Shown one piece after another: positions 1-8,587 of a DNA stretch of 64,000 bases. The position numbers were made by a program, and so were the translations under genes. The stretch's first letter is position 1. Each line of letters begins with the position of its first letter. The stretch spans positions 6,386,001-6,450,000 of the forward strand of contig NZ_CP059724.1 of assembly GCF_022369515.1 (NCBI RefSeq), written 5' to 3'. This stretch comes from Paenibacillus sp. 19GGS1-52 (GTDB taxonomy: Bacteria > Bacillota > Bacilli > Paenibacillales > Paenibacillaceae). The notes beneath the pieces are model-generated. The model had not been told where the DNA came from and ran no database searches. It saw nothing but the letters and a program-made list of their open reading frames with translations.

Positions 1-146
1 CCTTGCTTGGAAATATAAAAAGGTACAATTTCGTATTTAGCGTAGTCAAAAGCGTTCATGACTGCAAATGCCGTCTGCAGCGATACTTCGTGCTCTCCGG
101 ATTTGCCTCCGTATACCAGTCCTACGGTCAATTTTGTGTTCCCCAT
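1..146 (-). CDS. ddl: D-alanine--D-alanine ligase, N-terminal part (runs off window)
   Basis: The first 48 codons of a minus-strand gene are present and the rest lies beyond base 1. The translation begins MGNTKLTVGLVYGGKSGEHE and continues with VSLQTAFAVMNA, the N-terminal VxxGGxSxEHxVSxxSA signature of D-Ala-D-Ala ligases, which join two D-alanines for the peptidoglycan pentapeptide in the cytoplasm. The ATG is at 146-144, preceded by an AGGAAGAGG ribosome site. The amidase-domain gene ends only 20 bp upstream on the same strand, so the two are probably co-transcribed. Only the N-terminal ATP-grasp lobe can be seen. The family is clear, but completeness cannot be judged. Confidence 0.88.
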   Translation of the reverse strand, partial: MGNTKLTVGLVYGGKSGEHEVSLQTAFAVMNAFDYAKYEIVPFYISKQ

Positions 147-166
147 ATCCTTAACCTCTTCCTCTA

Positions 167-1192
167 TTATAAATAGTCGTTAATATGAAAAAAACGGTAT
201 ACCGTTCTGTCGGTCCACGCGTAGGAATCCCGATAATCCCAGAAGCGGTGACGGCTGCTAACCGTACGTGCATTTACCAGCGGCATGCCGCCAGCATCAA
301 AAGCCGTAACGATTGTGCTGTGCTGATAGAGGCCATTGCCATCCCAATCATATTGGATGACATCACCGAGCATCAGTTGCTCCGGGCGTTCCATGACTTC
401 AGCGCGCAATCCATGGCTGCGGCTCCCGCTCAAATAGCGCTGCAGACTGTCTGAAACTGCCCAACTGAAGCTCCACCATTCCTGTGCACCATTGAAGCCT
501 TTGTACCACCAGCCCGTTTCTCTTTTACCAGTATAGTTGATAGGTGCTTCCCCTGCAAAGAGACATTGGGAGACATAATTAGTACAGTCTACGTCAAAAG
601 TTTCGAACTCGGGATTGCCGTCTTTCCACCAGCGGTCGGCATATGCAGCCGCCTCCTCGCGACGGTAACGAACTTCCCTAGAACCAGCAATCCCGCCGAA
701 TATATTCTGATTCAGCAAAGGCTGTGAGGGCTGCGGAGCCGGTACAACCTCACCCCATTTGGAGAATCTCCCTGACGGCTCAACCTGAGCCCGCGGCATA
801 GAGCTCCTTTCAGGTATGCTGCGCTCTACAGCAGCAATCTCCCAGCCATCGCCGTCCCGTACAAACGTCAGCCGCTCCGTCTCAATGGTATCCTCACGGT
901 GGTTCAGGCCGCCTTTTTCATAATAAAGTGCGCTGTGCAGTGCCACCTCGGCTACTACCTCGGACGGAGTCTGCCGAACAGTTCGCAGCGTTCTTACTCC
1001 CGTCTCCCCGCGCAGCGGAGTGATACCTCGCTCCTTATACCATTCAGCAAGGCGGCGTGAGCGTTCCCCTTGTTCCAGCAAAAAGCGCGGATCTTTGACA
1101 GCAGAACGACGCGGCTCAGACTTAGGTTCCACCCGTCCCCTGTTTAATTGATCTACATAGACATATAAACTTTGCTTCCATTGTTGCTCCAT
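167..1192 (-). CDS. amidase-domain (Amidase_6) protein
   Basis: This 341-residue protein has a charged helical N-terminal half with no recognised family, and a C-terminal putative amidase domain (about residues 175-340). The domain carries the motif DCTNYVSQCL (candidate catalytic Cys), a Trp-rich stretch, SWAVSDSLQRYL and GDVIQYDWDGNGLYQHSTIV (candidate His). This is the Amidase_6 pattern found in Bacilli, for example in YhbB-like proteins, and is thought to hydrolyse cell-wall amide bonds. I see no signal peptide or membrane segment, so it is cytosolic or leaves by a non-classical route. The ATG follows AAGGGGCGG. It lies just upstream of ddl, which fits a wall-related role. The substrate is unknown. 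Confidence 0.8.
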   Translation of the reverse strand: MEQQWKQSLYVYVDQLNRGRVEPKSEPRRSAVKDPRFLLEQGERSRRLAEWYKERGITPLRGETGVRTLRTVRQTPSEVVAEVALHSALYYEKGGLNHREDTIETERLTFVRDGDGWEIAAVERSIPERSSMPRAQVEPSGRFSKWGEVVPAPQPSQPLLNQNIFGGIAGSREVRYRREEAAAYADRWWKDGNPEFETFDVDCTNYVSQCLFAGEAPINYTGKRETGWWYKGFNGAQEWWSFSWAVSDSLQRYLSGSRSHGLRAEVMERPEQLMLGDVIQYDWDGNGLYQHSTIVTAFDAGGMPLVNARTVSSRHRFWDYRDSYAWTDRTVYRFFHINDYL

Positions 1193-1313
1193 TATTCTTA
1201 CCGCCCCTTCTTCCCCCTGTTTGGCTGCTATCCTATGTATATGAGGGAAAGGTTGCAGCTATACAGATAGAATTGGGCAGGCGAAATATGGGTCTCAAAA
1301 CAGGAAAAAAAAC

Positions 1314-1342
1314 TTTACTACCCTCAATGTAACCGTTATACT
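1314..1342 (+). promoter_or_regulatory. SigA-type promoter of acnA
   Basis: TTTACT (1314-1319) and TATACT (1337-1342) are separated by 17 bp. Transcription would begin near 1349. That makes the upstream in-frame ATG at 1351 essentially leaderless and supports the ATG at 1399 as the real acnA start. Confidence 0.6.
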
Positions 1343-1350
1343 TAAATAAC
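1335..1350. promoter_or_regulatory. Inverted repeat over the acnA -10 box
   Basis: GTTAT-N6-ATAAC is a perfect 5-bp-arm dyad covering the -10 element and predicted start point. Bacillus aconitase is controlled by the LysR-type CcpC at ATAA/TTAT dyads and by CodY. This dyad could be an operator, but the half-site orientation is not the classical CcpC one, so its function is inference only. Confidence 0.3.
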
Positions 1351-1398
1351 ATGCAATATGAAATTGAGTTTCAACAGATGAAACAAGGAGGCGCAAAT

Positions 1399-4143
1399 AT
1401 GCCAAGCAAGGATCATTTTTCGCTGGCCCGCACCCTGGAATCCGGCGGCAAAACTTATCGCTATTTCCATCTACAATCCCTTGAAGAACAAGGGGTGGGT
1501 GATATTTCTTCCCTACCATTTTCCATTAAAGTATTACTTGAGGCTGCTGTCCGCCAATACGACGGACGGGCGATTACTGAAGATCACGTGAAACAACTGG
1601 CTGGCTGGTCAGGCGGCATCGACCGCAATAAAGAAATCCCATTTATCCCGGCCCGGATCGTGCTGCAGGATTTCACCGGAGTACCCGTGGTAGTTGATTT
1701 GGCAGCTATGCGCGATACCGTTAAAAAAGCAGGCGGCGATCCCAAGAAGATCAATCCCCTCGTACCTGTTGACCTAGTTATTGACCACTCGGTTATGGTT
1801 GATGCTTTCGGCACTGCGGATTCTTTGGATTACAATATTAATGTTGAATTCGAACGCAATGAGGAGCGCTACCGCTTCCTACGCTGGGCGCAGACTGCCT
1901 TTAACAATTTCCGAGCAGTTCCTCCATCTACAGGTATCGTGCATCAGGTTAATCTGGAGTATTTGGCTTCCGTAGCGACTACCAAGACTACTGACGGCGA
2001 AACTGTAGTCTATCCCGATTCCCTTGTGGGAACAGATTCCCACACCACGATGATCAACGGTCTTGGTGTTGTGGGCTGGGGCGTGGGCGGTATTGAAGCA
2101 GAAGCAGGCATGCTGGGTCAGCCGTTGTATTTTGTCACACCAGATGTGGTGGGCTTCAAGCTGACAGGCAGCCTGATTGAAGGCGCTACGGCAACCGATC
2201 TGGCACTGACCGTAACGCAAATTCTTCGTAAAAAAGGCGTCGTCGGCAAATTTGTCGAATTCTATGGCCCCGGCCTGTCCAACATCAGTCTGGCTGACCG
2301 TGCTACCGTTGCCAACATGGCCCCGGAATACGGAGCTACTATCGGTTTCTTCCCTGTGGATGACGAAACGCTGAATTACCTCCGCAGCACTGGACGTCCG
2401 GATGAATTGGTGGCGCTGGTAGAAACCTATTACAAAGCACAAAACATGTTCCGTACTTCAGATACTCCGGACCCGCATTTCAGCGATGTCATCGAGCTTG
2501 ATCTGGCGTCTGTTGTTCCGAGTTTGGCTGGACCGAAGCGTCCCCAAGACCGAATTGAACTTACGCACATGAAAGAGAACTTTGAAGGCATTATCCGTAC
2601 ACCGGTAGACAAGGGCGGCTATGGTCTTAACGATGAGAAGATCGCTCAGGTTATTGAAGTGGAGCATAAGAACGGCAGCACCAGCAAGCTCAGCACTGGC
2701 GCAGTTGTTATTGCTGCCATCACGAGCTGTACTAACACTTCCAATCCTAGTGTAATGCTTGGAGCCGGTATATTGGCTAAGAAAGCTGTCGAACGCGGAC
2801 TGACTAGACCCGGTTATGTTAAGACAAGTCTGACTCCAGGATCGCTGGTCGTTACAGAATATCTGCAAAAAGCAGATCTGCTGAAGCCACTGGAAGCACT
2901 GGGCTTTTACTTGGCTGGTTATGGCTGCGCTACCTGTATCGGCAACTCCGGCCCACTGCCGGATGAAGTCAGTCAGGCCATCACGGATAATGATATGACG
3001 GTCGCTGCTGTAATATCCGGTAACCGTAACTTCGAAGGTCGTGTGCACGCTCAGGTAAAAGCGAACTATCTGGCTTCACCGCCGCTAGTTGTCGCTTATG
3101 CACTGGCTGGGACAGTTGATATAGATATGCAGACTGAACCTCTCGGATATGATCCACAGGGAGAACCTGTCTTCCTGAAAGACATTTGGCCTACTTCGCT
3201 TGAGATTCATGAAGCCATTGGCCGCTCTCTGAGTCCTGAGATGTTCCGCCGTAAATATGAACATGTATTCACCGCTAACGAACGCTGGAATGCTATTCCT
3301 GTGCCGGAAGGCGAATTATATGAATGGGATGACAACTCCACGTACATCCAGAATCCACCTTTCTTCGAGCACCTAGAAGACGGTCTTGACGATATTCAGA
3401 ATATTACGAACGCACGCGTACTGGCACTCTTGGGCGATTCTGTGACGACAGACCATATCTCACCAGCCGGTAATATCACCTCATCCGGTCCGGCAGGCGA
3501 ATATCTGCGCGGACATGGTGTTGAGCGTGCAGACTTCAACTCCTACGGCTCGCGCCGTGGTAATCATGAAGTAATGATGCGCGGTACATTTGCCAATATC
3601 CGTATTCGCAACGCCGTTGCTCCAGGTACAGAAGGTGGCGTAACGACCTTCCTGCCAAGTGAAGAAGTCATGTCAATCTATGACGCTTCCATGCTGTATC
3701 AGTCTGCTGGACAGAATCTAATTGTTATCGCTGGTAAAGAATACGGTACTGGCAGCTCACGTGACTGGGCCGCTAAAGGCACGCTCCTGCTTGGTGTCAA
3801 AGCCGTTATAGCTGAGAGCTTCGAGCGGATTCACCGCAGCAATCTGGTCGGTATGGGTGTACTTCCGTTGCAATTCCAGGAAGGCCACGGCTGGACCAGC
3901 CTGGGACTGACTGGACGCGAGACGTTTGATATTACCGGACTGGATAACTATGTGTTACCAGGACAGGAGCTTACCGTCACCGCTACCCGCGAAGATGGTA
4001 CGAAGTTCGACTTCCCAGCCATCGCCCGACTCGACAGCACTGTTGATATTGATTACTACCGCAACGGTGGTATTCTGCAGACTGTACTTCGTCAGATGCT
4101 GGCGGATGCCACAGCTACAGAGACTGCTCTGCCCGTAGAGTAA
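1399..4143 (+). CDS. acnA: Aconitate hydratase A
   Basis: This protein of about 914 residues is full length for the AcnA/CitB/IRP1 branch. It interconverts citrate and isocitrate in the TCA cycle using a 4Fe-4S cluster. Cluster ligands are visible as SCTNTSNPS (Cys444) and YGCATCIGNSGP (Cys510 and Cys513). DSHTTMINGLGVVGWGVGG and the swivel-domain GTGSSRDWAAKG are also conserved. I chose ATG 1399 because AAGGAGG sits just before it; the in-frame ATG at 1351 lies on the predicted transcription start. It has its own promoter and a strong terminator, so it is probably monocistronic, and it diverges from the amidase gene. Proteins of this branch also bind RNA when the cluster is lost. Confidence 0.97.
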   Translation: MPSKDHFSLARTLESGGKTYRYFHLQSLEEQGVGDISSLPFSIKVLLEAAVRQYDGRAITEDHVKQLAGWSGGIDRNKEIPFIPARIVLQDFTGVPVVVDLAAMRDTVKKAGGDPKKINPLVPVDLVIDHSVMVDAFGTADSLDYNINVEFERNEERYRFLRWAQTAFNNFRAVPPSTGIVHQVNLEYLASVATTKTTDGETVVYPDSLVGTDSHTTMINGLGVVGWGVGGIEAEAGMLGQPLYFVTPDVVGFKLTGSLIEGATATDLALTVTQILRKKGVVGKFVEFYGPGLSNISLADRATVANMAPEYGATIGFFPVDDETLNYLRSTGRPDELVALVETYYKAQNMFRTSDTPDPHFSDVIELDLASVVPSLAGPKRPQDRIELTHMKENFEGIIRTPVDKGGYGLNDEKIAQVIEVEHKNGSTSKLSTGAVVIAAITSCTNTSNPSVMLGAGILAKKAVERGLTRPGYVKTSLTPGSLVVTEYLQKADLLKPLEALGFYLAGYGCATCIGNSGPLPDEVSQAITDNDMTVAAVISGNRNFEGRVHAQVKANYLASPPLVVAYALAGTVDIDMQTEPLGYDPQGEPVFLKDIWPTSLEIHEAIGRSLSPEMFRRKYEHVFTANERWNAIPVPEGELYEWDDNSTYIQNPPFFEHLEDGLDDIQNITNARVLALLGDSVTTDHISPAGNITSSGPAGEYLRGHGVERADFNSYGSRRGNHEVMMRGTFANIRIRNAVAPGTEGGVTTFLPSEEVMSIYDASMLYQSAGQNLIVIAGKEYGTGSSRDWAAKGTLLLGVKAVIAESFERIHRSNLVGMGVLPLQFQEGHGWTSLGLTGRETFDITGLDNYVLPGQELTVTATREDGTKFDFPAIARLDSTVDIDYYRNGGILQTVLRQMLADATATETALPVE

Positions 4144-4170
4144 CTTTCGCATTAAGTACAAAACTTAACA

Positions 4171-4217
4171 AACGAGCCAATCTCCAGATTATTGGAGACT
4201 GGCTCGTTTTCGTTTTT
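4171..4217 (+). terminator. Rho-independent terminator after acnA
   Basis: The stem pairs AACGAGCC (4171) with GGCTCGTT (ending 4208), with inner CTCCA/TGGAG pairing, followed by a T-rich tail (TTTTCGTTTTT). It lies 28 bp after the acnA stop. Confidence 0.85.
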
Positions 4218-4269
4218 GATCCGTAGAGCGACCTGTGACGAACTCCGTACTATAAGGAGCGAACTGAAG

Positions 4270-4468
4270 TTGATCATTTAACATGAATTTCTGCTGTTAA
4301 TATGATCAAAATACCTCTTAGAAGCTAATTAACATGAATTTCTGCCTCTATTTTGGTTCTAGAAAGCTGAATTCCGGCATTCAGAGAAAAATAACGGCAT
4401 AAAATGTAGTTATTTTGTAATTTAAGCATGAATCCAAAGATTTAACAGCATGAAATGCCGTTAAATCA
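4270..4468. repeat. Cluster of short hairpin-forming intergenic repeats (copy region 1)
   Basis: No gene is visible between acnA and the cellulase. The space holds several related palindromic units. 4270-4309 is a long hairpin in which TTGATCA..TTAACA pairs with TGTTAA..TGATCAA. TTAACATGAATTTCTGC at 4278-4294 recurs exactly at 4329-4345. 4391-4413 is ATAAC..GTTAT with a GGCATAAAATG core. 4440-4468 is GATTTAAC-A-GCAT-gaa-ATGC-C-GTTAAATC. The core TTAACAGCAT-N3-ATGCCGTTAA recurs in the intergenic region at 17058-17248, so this looks like a dispersed repeat family of this genome. No protein, transposase or target-site duplication accompanies it. Confidence 0.65.
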
Positions 4469-4527
4469 AACAAGCCTCCGGAGACTAGCAAAGCTCAAGT
4501 ATGAAGAGATCTATAATTCCTTTTAAG

Positions 4528-6300
4528 TTAGGGCTCAATTCCATAGATCAAGCTGCCTTTATAATAAGCCGTGATCCGGTCCCAAGGCAGATAAGAATCA
4601 TGTTGGGCATCAAAGGAATAATCATTCGCTCTATTATAGGGACTCCAGTCATTTTTGTTAAAACGCAGCTTCATCTCACCCGTTGTCTCACCGGGAAGCA
4701 GCTTGCCCGCAGTTGAAGGAAACCCAATCTCTACGTATACATCCGCTCCGTTTCGCGGAGCAGCAAGCGCAATAAATCTTCCGGTAATGTTGGCATTCCC
4801 AAGCTTGGCATAATCCACATAAAAGGACTGTTCCTTTATCCCCTCCGCCGTATACCAATAACGCAGCACGATATCACTAAGAGACAGTGAAGCAGAACCT
4901 TCGTTAAGCAGCTCCATATTGGCGTGAATAGATTTGGCATCTGCCCCAAGCTCACTGCCTTGATAAAGAAGTGAGACCTTCAACCCTGTGATATCTCTAC
5001 TGCTGGCTCTCGGCAGTGATATCTTCTGCTGATCTGCAGCAGGAGTTGCCGTTGGCTGCTGTATTGGAGCTGAACTCACCCGGGCAGTTGACATAGGCAC
5101 ATTCACCGAAAGTACAGGATTACTCACCTTCCCGCCAGCTGATATAGACTTATTCATTATAGGAGTCAGCATTTTCTGTTTAGCCGCGTTCCACGTTGTC
5201 CAGTCATCCTGCAGCAGACCACCGGTATCTCCACTATTCGGATTCAGCGTCCAGTAGGTCCAATATAGCTTATTGTTGGCAATATACCGTACTAAGGCAT
5301 TCTGCCACTTTCCTTCTAGGGAAACGGTATCAACTGCCCGCCCACCGAACTCACCGATAAGCACCGGAGCAATTCCTTGCTTATGAATATACCCCCAGTT
5401 GGCATCCCAAACTGCGCTCAGATTAGTCGGGAAATTGGCCGCATGGAACCAGGACTGATCCGACACGCCAGGTCCATAATCATGAGGCGAATACACAACA
5501 CGTCCGTCTATCTTAAGCTTAACCGGATACGCCGCGACACCCTTCAGGTTGCCGCCCCACCAACTGGAGCTCGTCTGCCCCTTTACATTCTTCTCTACTC
5601 CTTCAACCAATATTAGCCACTTACTGTTAACAGCACCAATCGCATTGCCTGCCCGCTGGGCAGCAAGTCGCCAATCCGTGCGGGTATCCCCTGTGCCCCA
5701 GCTCGCCTGGCCATGCGGCTCATTATGCAGATCTGCACCAATGACAGTCGAGTTGCCTTTGTAGCGCTTGGCAAGCATCGTCCAGTCCTTAATCCAGCGC
5801 TCCTCCGAATAAGCAGCAGTATACCAGAGCTCTGACTGTGCGCCAGAATCCGGACGATGCCGATCCAAAATAATCTGTATACCACGCGCTCCGGCCTTCG
5901 TGACCAGCTTGTCCATGATCTCAATGGGCTTCAAGCCTTTGAGATCTGGATTTTTGCTGTAATCCACTCCATTTACTACCGAGGTGCTGTTAAACATTTC
6001 ATTACTGAAAGGCAACCGAATAAGGTTATACCCTTGCTGCTTGACCTGATCGAGCATGTCATTCATGGAGCGACTCCACAGGCCGTGCGGGGCGTAATTC
6101 GCGGTCTCAAAACCAAACCAATTAATCCCATTAAAAATCGCCTGAGTCCCTCCAGCATCCAGGATGCGGTTCCCTTCTGTATGATAAAACCCTTTTGCAC
6201 TCGCTGCTGAAGTTACTGGTGCTGTAACGCCTCGAACCGTTCCGGCCACCAGAGCAAAAAGGATCACGCTAAGCCAAATTCGATACATGGATCTCCTCAT
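4528..6300 (-). CDS. Secreted GH5 endoglucanase with C-terminal CBM3
   Basis: This 590-residue secreted cellulase starts with a signal peptide (residues 1 to about 33: MRRS, a hydrophobic core, then a TSAASA cleavage region). A GH5 catalytic domain follows at about 36-375. It shows the acid/base Glu194 in LHNEPHG and the nucleophile Glu317 in VLIGEFGG. A Pro/Thr/Ala/Gln linker (about 390-430) leads to a family 3 cellulose-binding module (about 440-590) with typical LLNEGSASLSLSDIVLRYW and Trp/Tyr-rich strands. It should cut internal beta-1,4-glucan bonds outside the cell. The start has GGGGG eight bases upstream; a second ATG four codons in is also possible. No partner glycosidase is adjacent. 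Substrate preference (cellulose versus other beta-glucans) cannot be fixed from sequence. Confidence 0.93.
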   Translation of the reverse strand: MRRSMYRIWLSVILFALVAGTVRGVTAPVTSAASAKGFYHTEGNRILDAGGTQAIFNGINWFGFETANYAPHGLWSRSMNDMLDQVKQQGYNLIRLPFSNEMFNSTSVVNGVDYSKNPDLKGLKPIEIMDKLVTKAGARGIQIILDRHRPDSGAQSELWYTAAYSEERWIKDWTMLAKRYKGNSTVIGADLHNEPHGQASWGTGDTRTDWRLAAQRAGNAIGAVNSKWLILVEGVEKNVKGQTSSSWWGGNLKGVAAYPVKLKIDGRVVYSPHDYGPGVSDQSWFHAANFPTNLSAVWDANWGYIHKQGIAPVLIGEFGGRAVDTVSLEGKWQNALVRYIANNKLYWTYWTLNPNSGDTGGLLQDDWTTWNAAKQKMLTPIMNKSISAGGKVSNPVLSVNVPMSTARVSSAPIQQPTATPAADQQKISLPRASSRDITGLKVSLLYQGSELGADAKSIHANMELLNEGSASLSLSDIVLRYWYTAEGIKEQSFYVDYAKLGNANITGRFIALAAPRNGADVYVEIGFPSTAGKLLPGETTGEMKLRFNKNDWSPYNRANDYSFDAQHDSYLPWDRITAYYKGSLIYGIEP

Positions 6301-6438
6301 AGAATAAGCCCCCTCATATATGAATTACCCAATCCATCGGAAGTCAGCCGTTATTTTCGTAGAAATCTTCCCTTAAGCCGTTTCAGCGAGAAAGAGAAGG
6401 ATAATTTATGGCGTGAAACTTATAACTTCTTCTCTTTA

Positions 6439-6476
6439 GAAAAAAGAAAACGACCCCATCTATCACAGGATCGTTT
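6439..6476 (-). terminator. Terminator after the IclR-family gene
   Basis: On the minus strand AAACGATCC and GGTCGTTT form a stem, followed by TTTTCTTTTTT. It starts 10 bp past the stop codon and separates the regulator from the cellulase gene. Confidence 0.75.
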
Positions 6477-6485
6477 GAGCTACAA

Positions 6486-7229
6486 CTACGGAATCATCAT
6501 GCCCATTTCACTGGCGGCTTCGTTCAGAACTGCTGCGTACTCGACCAGCGTCTCCTGGGAAAGCCTGCTGACTGGACCCGAAAGGGATAAGGCTGCCACT
6601 ACATTTCCGCTGCGTCCGGTAACGGGAACGGCCACCGCTGCCGCACCAGGTTCACGTTCCTCAAAGCTGGTCGCATAACCCTGGTGGATAATCTCTTTCA
6701 ACTGTGTTCTATACACTTCTCGTTCGATGGAACTCGGCCAGCCTGGTCCTTCCAGCAGTTCGACCAGCACTTCCGGTGGAGCATACGCGGCCAGAACCTT
6801 GCTTGAAGCACCAACGGACAATGGCAGGCGCGCACCGATCTGTGCTACCCGCCGAATCGCCTGCTGGCTCTGCACGGCCTGAATGCGTACACGCTCAATG
6901 CCATCACGTAAATAAAGACTAACCGTCTCTCCCAGGCGGTCGCGCAATCGTTCCATAGCCGGCAGCAGCAAAGCAGCTGACTCGTCAAAGGCAGGCAGGT
7001 GCATTGACAACTCCCAGATGCGGATGCCTAGCCGATATTTCTCCGTTGCTGCATTGCGGATAAGAAAACCCTTCTCCTCCAAAGTAGTCAGCAGACGATG
7101 TACAGTACTCTTATGTAAGCCAATCTGTGAAGAAATCTCCGTTAACCCCAAATCACTAGTCCGCGTAAAGCAAAGCAATATATCAAGCGCACGGTCTACC
7201 GCGCGTACTGTCAGTTTGCGGTCCTCCAC
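6486..7229 (-). CDS. IclR-family transcriptional regulator
   Basis: This 247-residue regulator has an N-terminal winged helix (about residues 8-65; AVDRALDILLCF, GLTEISSQIGLHKSTVHRLL) and a C-terminal GAF-like IclR effector domain (about 75-247) with YRLGIRIWELS and GYATSFEEREPGAAAVAVPV. IclR proteins usually control a nearby catabolic gene and respond to a small carboxylate. I chose the GTG at 7229 because GGGGAGG lies 8 bp before it; an ATG 12 codons upstream has no ribosome site. It has its own terminator. Neighbours are the cellulase (same strand, downstream, beyond the terminator) and a divergent hydrolase, so the target is not obvious. Confidence 0.9.
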   Translation of the reverse strand: MEDRKLTVRAVDRALDILLCFTRTSDLGLTEISSQIGLHKSTVHRLLTTLEEKGFLIRNAATEKYRLGIRIWELSMHLPAFDESAALLLPAMERLRDRLGETVSLYLRDGIERVRIQAVQSQQAIRRVAQIGARLPLSVGASSKVLAAYAPPEVLVELLEGPGWPSSIEREVYRTQLKEIIHQGYATSFEEREPGAAAVAVPVTGRSGNVVAALSLSGPVSRLSQETLVEYAAVLNEAASEMGMMIP

Positions 7230-7389
7230 AGTAATTCCTCCCCTTTGTTTCACCAAATGAAACACGGTTACAATATTATTTATAATTAGTTCTATCTTAG
7301 TGCAAAAGTCTACGCAAAGTCCAGCAGATTCACAGAGTGGAAAGGAATGGGTGGCAGTTTACATTTAGATTACAAAAGGACCTAATTCA

Positions 7390-7418
7390 TTGACTTTGTA
7401 AGGGTATAAACATACGAT
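7390..7418 (+). promoter_or_regulatory. SigA-type promoter for the 7476 hydrolase
   Basis: TTGACT (7390-7395), 17 bp, TACGAT (7413-7418). It lies about 60 bp before the start codon. Confidence 0.55.
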
Positions 7419-7475
7419 TAAATATATGAATTACTTAGCCTATGCTCAATAACTAAACTTTTAGGAGGGGACCTT

Positions 7476-8504
7476 ATGGATCTCGCACCATCCCACACCA
7501 GTACACCGGTCTCCCGCCAACCCAAAGAGCAAAAGTCCGGCCTGCCGATACCACCGACCCAGCTCTCACTGCGGACGATCCGCATTAAGCATATTATCGT
7601 AGCTCTGCTGTTATCCGTATTTTTCTTTTTTGTATTCTGCTTCATCGCCCTGCATGCCTATATCGCCTGGGTCCTGTCTAATCCGACTGTCGCCCCACTA
7701 TATTCCAATCCTTCAATGGCCAAGGGTCTACCCTATGAGAATGTGACCTTTCCGGCAATTGACGGCAGCCGGACCTTGCAGGGATGGTACATTCCAGTCA
7801 AAGGAGCTACCAAAACGATCGTCTTCAGCCATGGCTACGGCGCTAATCGCGAGGAAACATGGGTACCGATGTACGATCTCGCTCACTATGCGCACAGCCT
7901 GAACTTCAATGTCGTAATGTTTGATTACGGCTTTGCCTCCCAGACCAATAAGGATATCGCAACCGGTGGCAAAAAAGAATCCAAGCAACTGCTTGGCGCC
8001 ATTCAATTCGCTAAGGAACGCGGAGCAAGGCAGATTGTGGTCTGGGGTTTCTCCATGGGTGCGGGCACCGCATTGCAGGCAGGACTGGTGACAAAAGACG
8101 TCGATGCCATGATTCTGGACAGTACCTTTTTGCTGGAGCCTGATACGCTCTATCACAATATTAAGCATAATATTAACCTGCCCCGTCAGCCTTCCCTAGA
8201 GATTATGGAGTTGCTCTTCCCAGTGCTGAACGGCACGGGCTTGAATCAGATTCCTTATTCTAAAGTGAAGAAGGAGGATTATCCTTTCCCGATTCTATTC
8301 CTGCACGGCACCTTGGATGAAAAAGCACCTTACCCTATTGCTGAAGAGCTTGCAGCAAACCAGACCAACCCGTACTCCGACTCCTGGATTGTAAAAGGCA
8401 GTCATCATGAGCTGCTATTCCGTGAGCATCCACGCGAGTACTTGCGGCGCGTTTCCGCTTTTCTTGGCAATGTGGCTTATGCGAAATCCCAAGAAACAAA
8501 ATAA
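7476..8504 (+). CDS. Membrane-anchored alpha/beta hydrolase
   Basis: This 342-residue protein has a Pro-rich cytosolic N-terminus, one membrane helix (about residues 38-65: IIVALLLSVFFFFVFCFIAL) and an outward-facing alpha/beta hydrolase domain. The oxyanion stretch is VFSHGYGANREE, the nucleophile elbow GFSMGAG, the acid probably Asp in HGTLDEKAP, and the base His in GSHHELLF. This matches the YqkD/YkfD-like family of hydrolases of unknown substrate in Bacilli, annotated loosely as serine aminopeptidase S33. The ribosome site is AGGAGGGG. It appears monocistronic, with a promoter in the space shared with the IclR gene. The substrate is unknown. Confidence 0.85.
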   Translation: MDLAPSHTSTPVSRQPKEQKSGLPIPPTQLSLRTIRIKHIIVALLLSVFFFFVFCFIALHAYIAWVLSNPTVAPLYSNPSMAKGLPYENVTFPAIDGSRTLQGWYIPVKGATKTIVFSHGYGANREETWVPMYDLAHYAHSLNFNVVMFDYGFASQTNKDIATGGKKESKQLLGAIQFAKERGARQIVVWGFSMGAGTALQAGLVTKDVDAMILDSTFLLEPDTLYHNIKHNINLPRQPSLEIMELLFPVLNGTGLNQIPYSKVKKEDYPFPILFLHGTLDEKAPYPIAEELAANQTNPYSDSWIVKGSHHELLFREHPREYLRRVSAFLGNVAYAKSQETK

Positions 8505-8587
8505 AGAACCTCCCAGACCCTTCATAAGCTTCCTTAGCCGTTCATATAATGGACTGTTGAAGACTTATGACGGGAGGTTTGCATGTA

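Noticed and set aside
1351..1398. An extended N-terminus of aconitase from ATG 1351
   Set aside because: It falls on the predicted transcription start, lacks a ribosome site and is not part of the family sequence; ATG 1399 has AAGGAGG.
1879..3048. Long antisense frames inside acnA
   Set aside because: The aconitase frame is complete with its iron-sulfur ligands; the others lack ribosome sites and domains.
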